From: Methylobacillus caricis
Lineage (GTDB): Bacteria > Pseudomonadota > Gammaproteobacteria > Burkholderiales > Methylophilaceae
Direction: 5' to 3'
Assembly: GCF_020532705.1 (NCBI RefSeq)
Contig: NZ_JAJAVD010000004.1
Coordinates: forward strand, 496,001-560,000
Length of the DNA stretch: 64,000 bases
Made by a program: the position numbers and the translations under genes. The first letter of the stretch is position 1. Each line of letters opens with the position of its first letter. Of the stretch, positions 43,414 through 55,464 are shown in pieces. The notes under the pieces were generated by a model. It saw only the letters and a list, made by a program, of their open reading frames with translations, was not told the origin of the DNA and did no database searches.

Positions 43414-46400
43414 ATGACCGGGCAAGCCAATATCGATCAGGCCAGTTTCAAGCGCATCCTGCGCCGCAATATCATCCTGCCGCTGGGAGTGGGTATCGCC
43501 AGTGCAGCGGTGTTCGTCACCCTGATCATCAATCTGCTTTCTTCCATGAGCTGGGTGGAACATACTGAGCGTGTCATTGGCAAAGCCCAGGAAATCTCCA
43601 AACTGGCTGTTGATATGGAAAGTGGCATGCGCGGCTATCTATTGAGCGGCGATAATAGTTTTCTCACTCCATACCTGTTAAGCAAGCCAAAAATGCAAGC
43701 CGAGATTTCAAGCTTGGTACTGCTTGCCAATGACAATCCCACTCAGGTGGACCGCCTGAAACGGGTGCAGGCCCATATGACACAGTGGGATGCCTATGCC
43801 AGCATGTTGATTGATAGAAAGCGCGAACAGGAAGATTTTCTGCCTGTGCTGCGTGCAGGAGGCGGCAAGATCCAATTTGATGAAATTCGCCGTGAATTAA
43901 CCAATTTTATTGATGAAGAACGCCGCCTGCTCAAAGACCGTAATGATACGGCTCGCAAAACCATCAGCTTCTCGCTTGCATCCTACCTGGTGTTCGTGTT
44001 GGGCCTCACTGGTTTGCTAGGTTATTTAGGCCGTCGTGAATTACTGGGCCTGTCCCAAAATTATGAAACTGTATTGCAGCACCAGCAGGAACATGCGGAT
44101 ATCCTGCAACAGCAAGCCTGGCTGCGCACGGGGCAATCCTCACTGGCAGAACTAGGAATTGGGCAGATGGCTTTGCCTCCGCTAGGTCGTACCTCGCTGG
44201 ACTTTCTTGCCCGCTATATCAACATCCAGATAGGTGCGATTTATGTGCGCGATGACGATGGCACCCTGCGCCGTTTTGCTTCCTATGGCTTCAGCGCCGA
44301 GCAGGAGCAACGGGATTCCGTGCTCTATGAACACCAGGGACTCCTGGGCCAGGCAGTGTCTGAAAAGCGCTTCATGGAGCTTGATAGCCTGCCCAACGAC
44401 TATTTCAAGGTCAATTCAGCGCTGGGCGATGCCAAGCCGCGCTACCTGATCATCGTGCCTATCAACAATGACGGCCACATCAATGGCGTCATCGAGCTTG
44501 GTTTCATGCACAAGCCAGAAGCGCGCTGTACAGAATTTCTACTGCTGATTGCCGGCAATCTCGGGATTGCCATCGAAGCGGCCCTGTCGCGGCAACGCCT
44601 GCAGGACGTGCTTGCCGAAACCCAGCAACTCAACGAAGAACTGCAAGTGCAGCAAGAAGAGTTGCGCACCAGCAATGAAGAGCTGGAAGAACAATCGCGC
44701 ATCCTTGAAGAATCCCAGGCCACGCTGGAAAACCAGAAAGCCGAACTGGAACAGACCAATGACAAGCTTGCAGAACAAGCCCTGAACCTGGACCTGAAGA
44801 ATACAGCCCTGCAAGAGGCACAAACCCAACTTGAAGAGCGCGCACGAGACCTGGAACGCGCCAGCCAATATAAATCCGAGTTCCTTGCCAACATGTCGCA
44901 CGAGTTGCGCACACCGCTCAATAGCTCGCTCATCCTGGCCAAGCTGCTTTCTGACAACCGCGATGGCAACCTGACCGAGGAGCAGGTGAAATTTGCCAAC
45001 ACGATCTATTCTGCAGGTAACGACCTGCTCAACCTGATCAACGATATCCTCGACATTTCCAAGGTGGAAGCTGGCAAGCTTGAACTCAATCCCCAGCACC
45101 TGGCACTCAGCGACCTTACCCACACGCTGCAATCGATTTTCACGCCAGTGGCAACGCAGAAAAAACTCGAATTCAAGGTGGAGGTTGCCGCCGACACGCC
45201 GGTCAGTGTGTATAGCGATCGCCAGCGCCTGGAGCAAATCCTCAAGAACCTGCTATCCAATGCCATCAAGTTCACCGACAAGGGAGCCGTCTCTCTCAGC
45301 ATTGCCCAGGTTGGCAACGACCAGATCAGCTTCGTGGTGGAAGATACCGGTATTGGTATAGACCAGAGCTTCCACGAAGCTATTTTTGCCCCATTCCGCC
45401 AGGTAGACGGCACATCGAGCCGCCGCTATGGTGGTACGGGCCTGGGGCTTTCGATTTCGCGCAACCTTGCCACCTTGTTGGGCGGGGCCATTGAAGTGAG
45501 CAGTAAAAGTGCGCAGGGCAGCCGCTTTACCCTCACCCTGCCACTCAATTGGCAACCTGCCCCTGTGTTGTTGCCAGCAGCCAAACCCAGCATTCCGGCG
45601 CCAATAGAGCCTGCGCCAGCACCTCAAGCCAAGCCAGAGGCAGCGACGCAATTCAGTGGCCCGGCCTTCCCGGATGACAGGGAACAGGCAGCAGACGCCA
45701 AGCGTGTGGTACTCGTGGTTGAGGATGAGGCCGCATTCGCCAAGATCCTCTACGATCTCGCCCATGAAATGGGTTATCGCTGCCTGATCGCCCATGGCGC
45801 AGACGAGGGCCTGCACCTGGCCGAACAATACCAACCACAAGCCATCTTGCTCGATATCCGCCTGCCTGATCAATCCGGCCTCAGTGTATTGCATGAACTG
45901 AAGGAAAATCCACGCACCCGCCATATCCCTGTCCATGTAGTGTCAGGCTCTGATCACGTGGAAGCCGCATTGCACCTAGGCGCCATCGGCTATGCGCTCA
46001 AGCCTGCCACCCTGGAGGAACTCAAGCAGGTGTTCGCGCGGCTAGAAGAAAAACTGACGCAGAAGATCAAGCGCGTACTGCTGGTGGAAGATGATGCGCG
46101 CCAACGTGAGAGCGTGCACCAGTTGATTGCCGATGACGACATAGAAATCATCTCGGTAGAGTTTGGCGAGAAAGCGCTGGAGTTACTGCGCAGCCAGATT
46201 TTCGACTGTATGATCATTGACCTCAAGCTACCGGACATGCAGGGCAGCGAATTGCTGCAACGTATGTCCAGCGAGGATATCTGTGCCTTCCCACCCGTGA
46301 TTGTTTACACGGGCCGCAACCTAAGCCGCGATGAAGAGACCGAGCTACTCAAGTACTCCCGCTCCATCATCATCAAGGGCGCACGTTCGCCGGAACGTCT

Positions 46401-46890
46401 TCTGGATGAAGTGACCCTGTTCCTGCACAAGGTGGAGTCCGAGCTCTCTAGCGAACGTCAGCGCATGCTGCAAACCTTGCGCAGTCGCGAGCGTATCTTC
46501 GACGGTCGACGCATACTCCTGGTGGATGACGATGTACGTAATGTATTTGCCCTGACCAGCGCACTGGAACAAAAAGGCATGGCAGTAGAAGTTGCCCGCA
46601 ATGGCATCGAAGCCATTGAGAAGCTCGACCAGGTCCCGAATATCGACCTGGTGCTGATGGACGTGATGATGCCGGAAATGGATGGACTGGAAGCCACCCG
46701 CCGTATCCGTGCTGATGATCGCTTCGAACGCCTGCCTATCATCGCCATCACGGCCAAGGCCATGAAGGATGACCAGGAACAGTGCATCAAGGCAGGCATG
46801 AATGATTATCTTGCCAAGCCAATTGACTTGTCACGCCTGCATTCATTGCTGCGGGTCTGGTTGCCTGCCGACATCAACCACGCCCAATAG
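43414..46890 (+). CDS. CHASE3-GAF hybrid sensor kinase with three receiver domains
   Basis: This ~1,158-residue protein starts at ATG 43414 (MTGQANIDQ). An N-terminal membrane helix (about 22-45), CHASE3 sensor (about 45-185) and a second helix (about 190-210) come first. A GAF domain (about 240-385) and a coiled coil (about 390-480) follow. HisKA carries FLANMSHELRTPLN (His ~495) and HATPase ends GGTGLGLSIS. Three receiver domains (about 765-885, 890-1010, 1035-1155) carry Asp in DIRLPDQSG, DLKLPDMQG and DVMMPEMDG. It heads an operon with cheR- and cheB-like genes. Confidence 0.93.
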   Translation: MTGQANIDQASFKRILRRNIILPLGVGIASAAVFVTLIINLLSSMSWVEHTERVIGKAQEISKLAVDMESGMRGYLLSGDNSFLTPYLLSKPKMQAEISSLVLLANDNPTQVDRLKRVQAHMTQWDAYASMLIDRKREQEDFLPVLRAGGGKIQFDEIRRELTNFIDEERRLLKDRNDTARKTISFSLASYLVFVLGLTGLLGYLGRRELLGLSQNYETVLQHQQEHADILQQQAWLRTGQSSLAELGIGQMALPPLGRTSLDFLARYINIQIGAIYVRDDDGTLRRFASYGFSAEQEQRDSVLYEHQGLLGQAVSEKRFMELDSLPNDYFKVNSALGDAKPRYLIIVPINNDGHINGVIELGFMHKPEARCTEFLLLIAGNLGIAIEAALSRQRLQDVLAETQQLNEELQVQQEELRTSNEELEEQSRILEESQATLENQKAELEQTNDKLAEQALNLDLKNTALQEAQTQLEERARDLERASQYKSEFLANMSHELRTPLNSSLILAKLLSDNRDGNLTEEQVKFANTIYSAGNDLLNLINDILDISKVEAGKLELNPQHLALSDLTHTLQSIFTPVATQKKLEFKVEVAADTPVSVYSDRQRLEQILKNLLSNAIKFTDKGAVSLSIAQVGNDQISFVVEDTGIGIDQSFHEAIFAPFRQVDGTSSRRYGGTGLGLSISRNLATLLGGAIEVSSKSAQGSRFTLTLPLNWQPAPVLLPAAKPSIPAPIEPAPAPQAKPEAATQFSGPAFPDDREQAADAKRVVLVVEDEAAFAKILYDLAHEMGYRCLIAHGADEGLHLAEQYQPQAILLDIRLPDQSGLSVLHELKENPRTRHIPVHVVSGSDHVEAALHLGAIGYALKPATLEELKQVFARLEEKLTQKIKRVLLVEDDARQRESVHQLIADDDIEIISVEFGEKALELLRSQIFDCMIIDLKLPDMQGSELLQRMSSEDICAFPPVIVYTGRNLSRDEETELLKYSRSIIIKGARSPERLLDEVTLFLHKVESELSSERQRMLQTLRSRERIFDGRRILLVDDDVRNVFALTSALEQKGMAVEVARNGIEAIEKLDQVPNIDLVLMDVMMPEMDGLEATRRIRADDRFERLPIIAITAKAMKDDQEQCIKAGMNDYLAKPIDLSRLHSLLRVWLPADINHAQ

Positions 46891-46892
46891 TC

Positions 46893-47753
46893 ATGAGCAA
46901 GGCAACGATCCCCACCAAAACAGGCGCTGAAAATACCAGGTTAAGCACGCTGGATATCGAACTGCGCTTGCTGCTTGAAGCGATTTACCTACGCTATAAC
47001 TACGATTTTCGCGACTACGCCGGAGCCTCGCAAAAACGCCGTGTCGTGCAGGCCTTGCGTGCACTCAACTGCCAATCGGTTTCCGAGTTACAGGCTCTGG
47101 TCCTGCATGACCAATCAATTTTCATGCACCTCCTGCAATACCTCACCATCCCGGTAAGCGAGATGTTCCGCGACCCCAGCTATTTTGCACGCCTACGTGA
47201 AGAAGTGTTGCCTGTGCTCAAGACTTATCCCTCGCTCAAGGTCTGGATTGCTGGTTGCAGCACGGGGGAGGAGGTGTATTCATTCGCCATCCTGCTGAAA
47301 GAAGAAGACCTGCTTGACCGTACCATCATCTATGCAACGGATATCAATCCACAATCCCTGGAAAAAGCGCGGAAGGGCGTGTTTGCGCTGGATCGCATGC
47401 AGCTTTATACCAAAAACTATCAACAAGCAGGCGGCAAGCGGGCATTCTCCGATTACTACACTGCCGCCTACAATGCCGCACTGTTTGATCGTTCCCTATG
47501 CGACAACGTCACATTTGCAGATCACAGCCTGGCCACCGACACTGTCTTCTCCGAGACCCACCTGGTTTCATGCCGCAACGTGCTGATCTATTTCAACCGG
47601 GGGTTGCAAGACCGTGCTTTGGGCCTGTTTCACGAATCATTATGCCACCGGGGGTTCCTGGGCCTGGGCAGCAAGGAAAGTCTGGACTTTTCCGACTATA
47701 GCCACCGCTTTGAAGCCATTGATAAACGCGAGCGCATTTTCCGCAAGTTATGA
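46893..47753 (+). CDS. CheR-type protein-glutamate methyltransferase
   Basis: This 286-residue protein has an N-terminal CheR helical domain (about 15-80: LLLEAIYLRYNYDFRDYAGASQKRRV) and an S-adenosylmethionine-binding methyltransferase domain (VWIAGCSTGEEVYS near 118-131; IIYATDINPQSLEKARKG; CRNVLIYFN). It presumably methylates a glutamate on a partner signalling protein, here probably the CHASE3 kinase rather than a chemoreceptor. It starts 3 bp after the kinase stop and its stop overlaps the cheB-like start. Confidence 0.92.
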   Translation: MSKATIPTKTGAENTRLSTLDIELRLLLEAIYLRYNYDFRDYAGASQKRRVVQALRALNCQSVSELQALVLHDQSIFMHLLQYLTIPVSEMFRDPSYFARLREEVLPVLKTYPSLKVWIAGCSTGEEVYSFAILLKEEDLLDRTIIYATDINPQSLEKARKGVFALDRMQLYTKNYQQAGGKRAFSDYYTAAYNAALFDRSLCDNVTFADHSLATDTVFSETHLVSCRNVLIYFNRGLQDRALGLFHESLCHRGFLGLGSKESLDFSDYSHRFEAIDKRERIFRKL

Positions 47754-48367
47754 CACGCACACAGGCAGACTACACGCAACTCATCACCAGCCGACATATA
47801 GAGGCAGTGGTGATCGGGGCATCTGCAGGCGGAGTCGAAGCCATGCTGCACCTGTTCCGTTCATTGCCTCAGCGTTATCAGCTGCCCATCATCGCCATAC
47901 TGCATATGCGGGAAATGCGCGAAAGCAAGCTGGCAGATCTTTTCCAGCACTATGTTTCCATCAAGGTCAAGGAAGCACAGGACAAGGAAACCATACGCAA
48001 CAACACCTTGTATTTCGCCGGTCCGGGCTATCATCTCTCTATCGAGCAATCCCGCGAGTTTTCGCTCAGCTGCGAACCACCGGTACATTTCTCGCGGCCT
48101 GCGATTGACTTCCTGATGGAATCCGCAGCAGATACCTACGGCGAGCGTCTTGCAGGCATACTGCTCACCGGTGCCAATGAGGACGGAGCCGTAGGCTTGC
48201 AAAAAATCAAACACGCCGGAGGACTCACCGTGGTGCAAGATCCACAAGAGGCAATGGCAGACTATATGCCCCTGGCCGCCATCAAGCTGGCAGCCCCACA
48301 TTTGGTATTAGGCCTGCGCGATATTCAACAATTCTTGATTGCCTTGGGAGAACAGCATGTCCATTAA
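47750..48367 (+). CDS. CheB-type methylesterase (catalytic domain only)
   Basis: This 205-residue protein consists only of a CheB catalytic domain, without a receiver: VVIGASAGGVEAM (Ser), ILHMREMRES (His) and GILLTGANEDGAVG (Asp region). It should remove methyl groups added by the adjacent CheR. Lacking a receiver domain, its activity is not directly controlled by phosphorylation. The start overlaps the CheR stop by four bases and the end overlaps the next kinase start. Confidence 0.92.
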   Translation: MTRTQADYTQLITSRHIEAVVIGASAGGVEAMLHLFRSLPQRYQLPIIAILHMREMRESKLADLFQHYVSIKVKEAQDKETIRNNTLYFAGPGYHLSIEQSREFSLSCEPPVHFSRPAIDFLMESAADTYGERLAGILLTGANEDGAVGLQKIKHAGGLTVVQDPQEAMADYMPLAAIKLAAPHLVLGLRDIQQFLIALGEQHVH

Positions 48368-49565
48368 GATTGAGCGGCTGCCAAGCAAACTGCTGATCGT
48401 TGATGACCTGGCAGAAAACTTGCAAGCACTTGAAGCTATTATCCGGGGGGAGAACCGCATCATCCACCAGGCCGCCTCTGGTGAAGAAGCATTGACACTG
48501 ATGCTGGAGCATGAATTTGCATTGGCGATTATCGACGTGCAAATGCCTGGCATGGATGGCTTCGAACTGGCAGAACTGATGCGAGGCACCGCAAAGACCC
48601 GCCATATTCCTATCGTATTCGTCACTGCGGCCGCCACGGAACTTCACTTTGCCTTCCGCGGCTATGAAACCGGCGCCGTGGATTTTCTCTACAAACCCCT
48701 GGATGTGAATGCGGTCAAGAGCAAGGTGAATGTGTTTGTGGCCCTGCACCAGCAACGCCTGGAAACCCAGCGCCAGGTTGCAGCACTCGAATCTAGCCGT
48801 AGACAACAGGAAGCGCTGCTACATGAACTGCAGCTGACCCAGGCTGAACTTCAGCAATCCATCACCCAGCGCGACAACTTCATGTCCATGGTGGCGCATG
48901 AACTGCGTACCCCACTGAATACCCTGTTTCTGGATGTGCAGGTGCGCACCCTGCAACTGGAACGTAAAAACCTTGCCGCATTCAGCCAGGAAGAGCTGGG
49001 GAAAATGGTCGAGCGTGATCGCAGGCAGATAAAAAGCATGATCCGCCTGATTGACGACATGCTGGACCTCTCCCGCATCTCCAGCGGCAAACTCTCCATC
49101 CGCCCCGTGGAAACCAACCTGGCAGAGCTGCTGGAGCGCCTGGTTGCCGACTTCATGCCACAGGCGCAAGCGGCAAGATATACCATTAACCTGGACATTC
49201 AGCGGCGGATAGAAGGGCAATGGGACGCCTTCCGCCTTGAGCAGATCATTGTCAACCTGCTCACCAATGCCATGCGCTACGGCAATGCAAAACCCATCAG
49301 CGTCTCGCTACGGCAGCAGGACAATCAGGCCGTGATTACCGTGCGCGACCAGGGGCAAGGCATTTCGGCCGAGGACCAGGCGCGCATCTTTCTGGCCTTC
49401 GAGCGTTGCCAGGGCAACCAGGTCAGCTCGGGCCTGGGTCTGGGCCTCTACATTGCACAGCAACTGGCAGAGGCCCATCAGGGCAGGATATCGGTGGAAA
49501 GCACACTGGGCGAAGGCTCGGCCTTTACATTGCAACTGCCATTACGGATACAGCACCCCGCGTAA
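48357..49565 (+). CDS. Receiver-histidine kinase hybrid (soluble)
   Basis: This 402-residue protein starts at ATG 48357 behind GGGAGAAC. A receiver domain (about 10-130) carries Asp in IIDVQMPGMDG and Lys near DFLYKPLD. Then come a coiled linker, HisKA (FMSMVAHELRTPLN, His ~184) and HATPase (GLGLGLYIAQQL). No membrane segment. With the large CHASE3 kinase it probably forms a phosphorelay modulated by CheR/CheB methylation. Its stop ends the operon. Confidence 0.9.
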   Translation: MSIKIERLPSKLLIVDDLAENLQALEAIIRGENRIIHQAASGEEALTLMLEHEFALAIIDVQMPGMDGFELAELMRGTAKTRHIPIVFVTAAATELHFAFRGYETGAVDFLYKPLDVNAVKSKVNVFVALHQQRLETQRQVAALESSRRQQEALLHELQLTQAELQQSITQRDNFMSMVAHELRTPLNTLFLDVQVRTLQLERKNLAAFSQEELGKMVERDRRQIKSMIRLIDDMLDLSRISSGKLSIRPVETNLAELLERLVADFMPQAQAARYTINLDIQRRIEGQWDAFRLEQIIVNLLTNAMRYGNAKPISVSLRQQDNQAVITVRDQGQGISAEDQARIFLAFERCQGNQVSSGLGLGLYIAQQLAEAHQGRISVESTLGEGSAFTLQLPLRIQHPA

Positions 49566-49676
49566 GAACTCTGCTCAAAGGCTTTTCATGGAGTACGCAT
49601 GGATTCAAAACGTGCCCGGTCAAGGCGCGAGGCTGATTGCCTGGCTCAATTGGAGCCAGGAAAATTGTTGTACATG

Positions 49677-49703
49677 CAAAAAGAAGCAGCAAACGCTGCT
49701 TCT
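49677..49703 (-). terminator. Terminator after katG
   Basis: On the minus strand AGAAGCAGC / GCTGCTTCT forms a stem with a four-base loop, followed by TTTTT. It lies about 60 bp past the katG stop. Confidence 0.7.
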
Positions 49704-49760
49704 GGTTGAAAAAATTGGGCGCCCAGAGCTATAAACTACGGGCACCCAGCGCTATAGCAA

Positions 49761-52046
<2,286 letters not shown>

Positions 52047-52093
52047 TTATGTTCTGGCGCCATGCCACATGACGGTATGACGCCAACGCTCAG

Positions 52094-52369
52094 CTAGTGC
52101 AGGATGCTGGAGGCAAACAATGCGAGCGATTTATCGACATCCGGCTTGTCATTGCTGACAGCGGTTGGCTGTCGCTCACTCCTCCCTAGCAGGCTGTTGG
52201 CAAATAGGCTCAAAGACTGGTCAACATCTGGACGTTGATTACTGACGGCCTCGGGCAATGGCTTCCAGGTGCCGAGCAAACTGCTGGCAAAAGGCAAAAT
52301 GGACTCTGCCTGGGCGGAGGAAACTGCAGATGCCATCAAGATGGCCGCCCCTATGATTTGTTTTTTCAT
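52094..52369 (-). CDS. Small exported protein with three short repeats
   Basis: This 91-residue protein has a signal peptide (MKKQIIGAAILMASAVSSAQA). The mature part repeats a unit: ILPFASSLLG, SLSLFANSLLG and SLALFASSILH, separated by AVSNQRPDVDQ and AVSNDKPDVDK. I do not recognise the family. It lies 68 bp upstream of katG on the same strand and is probably co-transcribed under OxyR. Starts behind AAAGGAG. It may be a small periplasmic or membrane-associated partner of KatG; that is inference. Confidence 0.7.
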   Translation of the reverse strand: MKKQIIGAAILMASAVSSAQAESILPFASSLLGTWKPLPEAVSNQRPDVDQSLSLFANSLLGRSERQPTAVSNDKPDVDKSLALFASSILH

Positions 52370-52421
52370 GACTATCTCCTTTATAAATTAATGATTTCAC
52401 TGATCTGCTTTCCTCCACTCC

Positions 52422-52440
52422 GTATCTAGAATTCAGATAC
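52422..52440. promoter_or_regulatory. Palindrome upstream of the small-protein/katG operon
   Basis: GTATCT-AGAATTC-AGATAC is an inverted repeat ~50 bp before the small-protein start, between it and the divergent oxyR gene. It does not fully match the four-part OxyR consensus but is well placed as an operator. The remaining intergenic DNA (52370-52703) holds no supported gene. Confidence 0.45.
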
Positions 52441-52703
52441 CTAGTAAAGGAGTGAAGCCATTAAAGTTTTTTTTGGGCAGCGGGTGAAATTCATTCCTTC
52501 AATACCCCTATCGGCAAAATCAATAATCAGGAAATGGTGATATCGCTAGAATGGGCAGCAAAAAGCGGCTATCAATGAAATAGTCCAGCGAAAACTATGG
52601 TGTGGATGGAGCATGGAAGTGCGTTTGATGAAAAAGACACAAAGCCGCTGCAGGCATAGGCCTGGGCGGTATTGACAATGCACAACCGGCAAAGGTTAAG
52701 AAA

Positions 52704-53579
52704 ATGAACTTGAGAGACTTGAACTATCTGGTAGCAGTTGCTGACTGCAGGAATTTCAGCCAGGCGGCAAACCAATGCGCTATTTGCCAATCGACACTGA
52801 GCACCCAGGTCAAGAAACTGGAGGATTACCTCAACGTCCCTATTTTTGTGCGCGAGAAAAACCAGGTCAGCACCACCGAGCTGGGAGAACAGATCGTACA
52901 GGTCGCGCGCACGGTGATGAACAATGTTGAGCATATCCGGCAGATTGCGGCGCAGGCGCAGAACCCGCAAGGCACCAAGCTATCACTTGGTGCGTTCCCC
53001 TCGGTGGCCAGCTACGTATTGCCAGAATATGTATTTCGCATCAAACAGCATTTTCCCGACATGAAAATGCTGCTGATTGAAGAGAAAACCAGCGCATTAA
53101 TGGATCTTCTGCTGGGCATGAAGCTGGATGCGGCCTTGCTAGCCCTGCCGGTAGATCATCCCGAGCTTGAGTCCAGGATACTATTTGACGATCCATTCAC
53201 ACTCGCAGTTTGCCCTGACCACCCGCTTGCAGACCTGCAAGTGGTCGACCTCAACTCGGTAGACCGGGAAAACCTGCTGCTGCTCGATGAAGGACACTGC
53301 CTGCGCGACCAGGCGCTAAAGTTGTGCAATCCATCGCGGTTTGTCGAGGACGATTTCCGTGCCTCCAGCCTGGAAACGCTGCGCTTCATGGTCAAAAATG
53401 GCGTAGGCATTACGCTGATGCCTTCCGTGGCGATTCAACCGGACGATAGCGATATCCGCTATATCGATATCAAGCAACAGCCTAGCCGCACCATTGCCAT
53501 GGTCTGGCGCAGGAACCACCCGCGCAAGAAACTATTCGAGCAACTCGCGGGGCTGCTTGCTTATAAACCATTACCCTGA
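52704..53579 (+). CDS. oxyR: OxyR hydrogen-peroxide sensor
   Basis: This 291-residue LysR-type regulator has an N-terminal HTH (residues ~1-60: MNLRDLNYLVAVADCRNFSQAANQCAICQSTLSTQVKKLED). The two redox cysteines fall exactly at Cys199 and Cys208 (DEGHCLRDQALKLC), the positions of the disulfide in E. coli OxyR. It activates peroxide-defence genes when oxidised. It is divergent from the small-protein/katG operon, its likely target, with katE and the SrpA-like gene also in the window. Confidence 0.95.
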   Translation: MNLRDLNYLVAVADCRNFSQAANQCAICQSTLSTQVKKLEDYLNVPIFVREKNQVSTTELGEQIVQVARTVMNNVEHIRQIAAQAQNPQGTKLSLGAFPSVASYVLPEYVFRIKQHFPDMKMLLIEEKTSALMDLLLGMKLDAALLALPVDHPELESRILFDDPFTLAVCPDHPLADLQVVDLNSVDRENLLLLDEGHCLRDQALKLCNPSRFVEDDFRASSLETLRFMVKNGVGITLMPSVAIQPDDSDIRYIDIKQQPSRTIAMVWRRNHPRKKLFEQLAGLLAYKPLP

Positions 53580-53649
53580 ATACTGCCCATCGTTCCAGAT
53601 AATCCAGCCCTAACACCACTATCCTGGATTAACCATCCAGGCGGCCGCC

Positions 53650-54405
53650 TCAGATGAACATACCCCCAGAAGCCTCTATCCGCTGGGCATTGAGCCAGCG
53701 ATTATCATCAGAAAGCAGGGATGCAACGACTCCTCCTATGTCATTGGGCAGGCCGGCGCGTCCCAGCGCAGTCTGGCTGGCCACGAAATTATTCAGATCT
53801 GCATTGTCCCGCACAACACCGCCGCCAAAATCGGTTTCAATGGCGCCAGGTGCCAGTACATTCACGGCAATCCCACGCGGGCCCAATTCTTTTGCCAGGT
53901 ACTTGGTCAATACTTCAATGCTGCCTTTCATGGCAGCATATGCTGCAAAGCCAGGCAAGGCAAAGCGGGTAAGTCCGGTGGAAACATTGAGGATACGCCC
54001 ACCATCCTTGATCAAGGGCAACAGTTTTTGTGTGAGGAAAAACACTCCCTTGAAGTGCACATTCACCAGTTCATCAAACTGATCTTCCGTAGTCTCGGCG
54101 ATAGTGGCGTGCAGCCCCATGCCGGCATTGTTGACCAGAAAATCAAAATCGTTGCGTGCCCACTTCTGCTGCAGCACGTCAGAAACTTGGGCTGCGAAAG
54201 CACTGAAGCTTGCACTCACTCCAACATCCAATTGCAGGGCTGCTGCTTTTCTGCCCTGTTTCTCTATGCCATCCACTACTTCCAGCGCCTGCTCATGCCC
54301 TGCCCGGTACGTGATGATGACATCAACGCCTTTGGCTGCAAGATGCTGCGCCATGTTCTTGCCCAAACCGCGGTTACCTCCTGTAATGATTGCAATCTTG
54401 CTCAT
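53650..54405 (-). CDS. Short-chain dehydrogenase/reductase
   Basis: This 251-residue SDR has nucleotide-binding TGGNRGLGKNMAQHL, NNAGMGL, catalytic Ser in NVSTGLTRF and YAAMKGSIE (Tyr, Lys). The end, WLNAQRIEASGGMFI, is that of FabG-like SDRs. Substrate unknown. Divergent from a LysR gene (148 bp apart), now frameshifted, which was probably its regulator. Confidence 0.9.
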   Translation of the reverse strand: MSKIAIITGGNRGLGKNMAQHLAAKGVDVIITYRAGHEQALEVVDGIEKQGRKAAALQLDVGVSASFSAFAAQVSDVLQQKWARNDFDFLVNNAGMGLHATIAETTEDQFDELVNVHFKGVFFLTQKLLPLIKDGGRILNVSTGLTRFALPGFAAYAAMKGSIEVLTKYLAKELGPRGIAVNVLAPGAIETDFGGGVVRDNADLNNFVASQTALGRAGLPNDIGGVVASLLSDDNRWLNAQRIEASGGMFI

Positions 54406-54553
54406 GTTTGCTCCTTCTCGGTCAATATTAGGGTTTCACATCATTCCTGAGTTGCTGGAACATAGTCTATTGCCATTATAAAAAGTGATAAACTGCAAAA
54501 AATTGATTTCACTGTTCATGTAATATGAACAAATATCCATAAGCGAGAAACCA

Positions 54554-55454
54554 ATGGACAGGCTGAATGCCATGGAGATATTCATCCGTGTGGCGGAACT
54601 TGCAAGCTTTACCAAAGCCGCAGAGAGCCTGGGGTTGCCCAAGGGCAGCATTTCATCAGCCGTACAAAACCTGGAGTCCCATCTGGGATCACGCCTGTTG
54701 CATCGCACCACGCGCAAAGTAGTGCTGACCCAGGATGGCGAGGTGTTCTATGAGCGTTGCAAGGATGTGCTAGCTGACATGGATGAACTGGAATCCATGT
54801 TCCAGGCTGGGGGACACAATATCCATGGCCGCATCCGTGTCGACCTGCCGCTCGCGTTGTCACGCGACTTCGTGGTACCACACCTGCCTGAATTCATCAT
54901 GCAACATCCAGGCATTCGTATAGAACTCAGCAGCACTGATCGCAAGGTTGACCTGATTGCTGAAGGCTTTGATTGCGTGATTCGCGTAGGCAACCTCACC
55001 GAGTCGGGATTGATTGCAAGAAACATGGGCCGCCTAAGTATGATCAACTGCGCCAGCCCGGCATATATTGCGCGCTATGGCATGCCCGGCAGCATCCATG
55101 ACCTGCAAAAGCACTATCTGGTCAATTACGCCCAGACACTGGGATCAGGCAATGCTGCGTGGGAATGGCTGGACGGTAAAGACGTCCGCAGCATCAAAAT
55201 GCCGTCTTTAATCACTGTCAACAACTCGGATGCCTATAGCCAAGCCTGCTTGGCAGGACTAGGCATCATCCAGGTGCCGTTGGCAGGGGCGAAGCGTTAT
55301 CATTGCTTCCGGCGCAATGATAGAGATAATGCCTGACCACAGGTCTGCACCCATGCCTGTATCGTTGCTTTATCCCAACCGTCGCAACCAGCCTGAACGT
55401 ATCAAGGTATTCATTGCCTGGCTGGCCGAGCGCTTGCAGGACTACATTGCCTAG
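54554..55454 (+). pseudogene. LysR-family regulator, frameshifted near its end
   Basis: The first ~250 codons read as a normal LysR protein (HTH at residues ~4-62; SAVQNLESHLGSRLLHRTTRKV). Near 55300 the frame breaks: reading AAGCGTTATCATTGC with one T less restores IIASGAMIEIMPDHRSAPMP, then SLLYPNRRNQPERIKVFIAW, ending at TAG 55452. This is the usual LysR C-terminal end. The frame as it stands stops at 55336, leaving the regulator truncated. A true one-base insertion or a sequence error are both possible. Confidence 0.8.
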
Positions 55455-55464
55455 CCAATTACCT

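Noticed and set aside
47614-48108. 164-residue ORF overlapping the CheR/CheB junction
   Set aside because: Both in-register genes have clear catalytic motifs; this frame has none.
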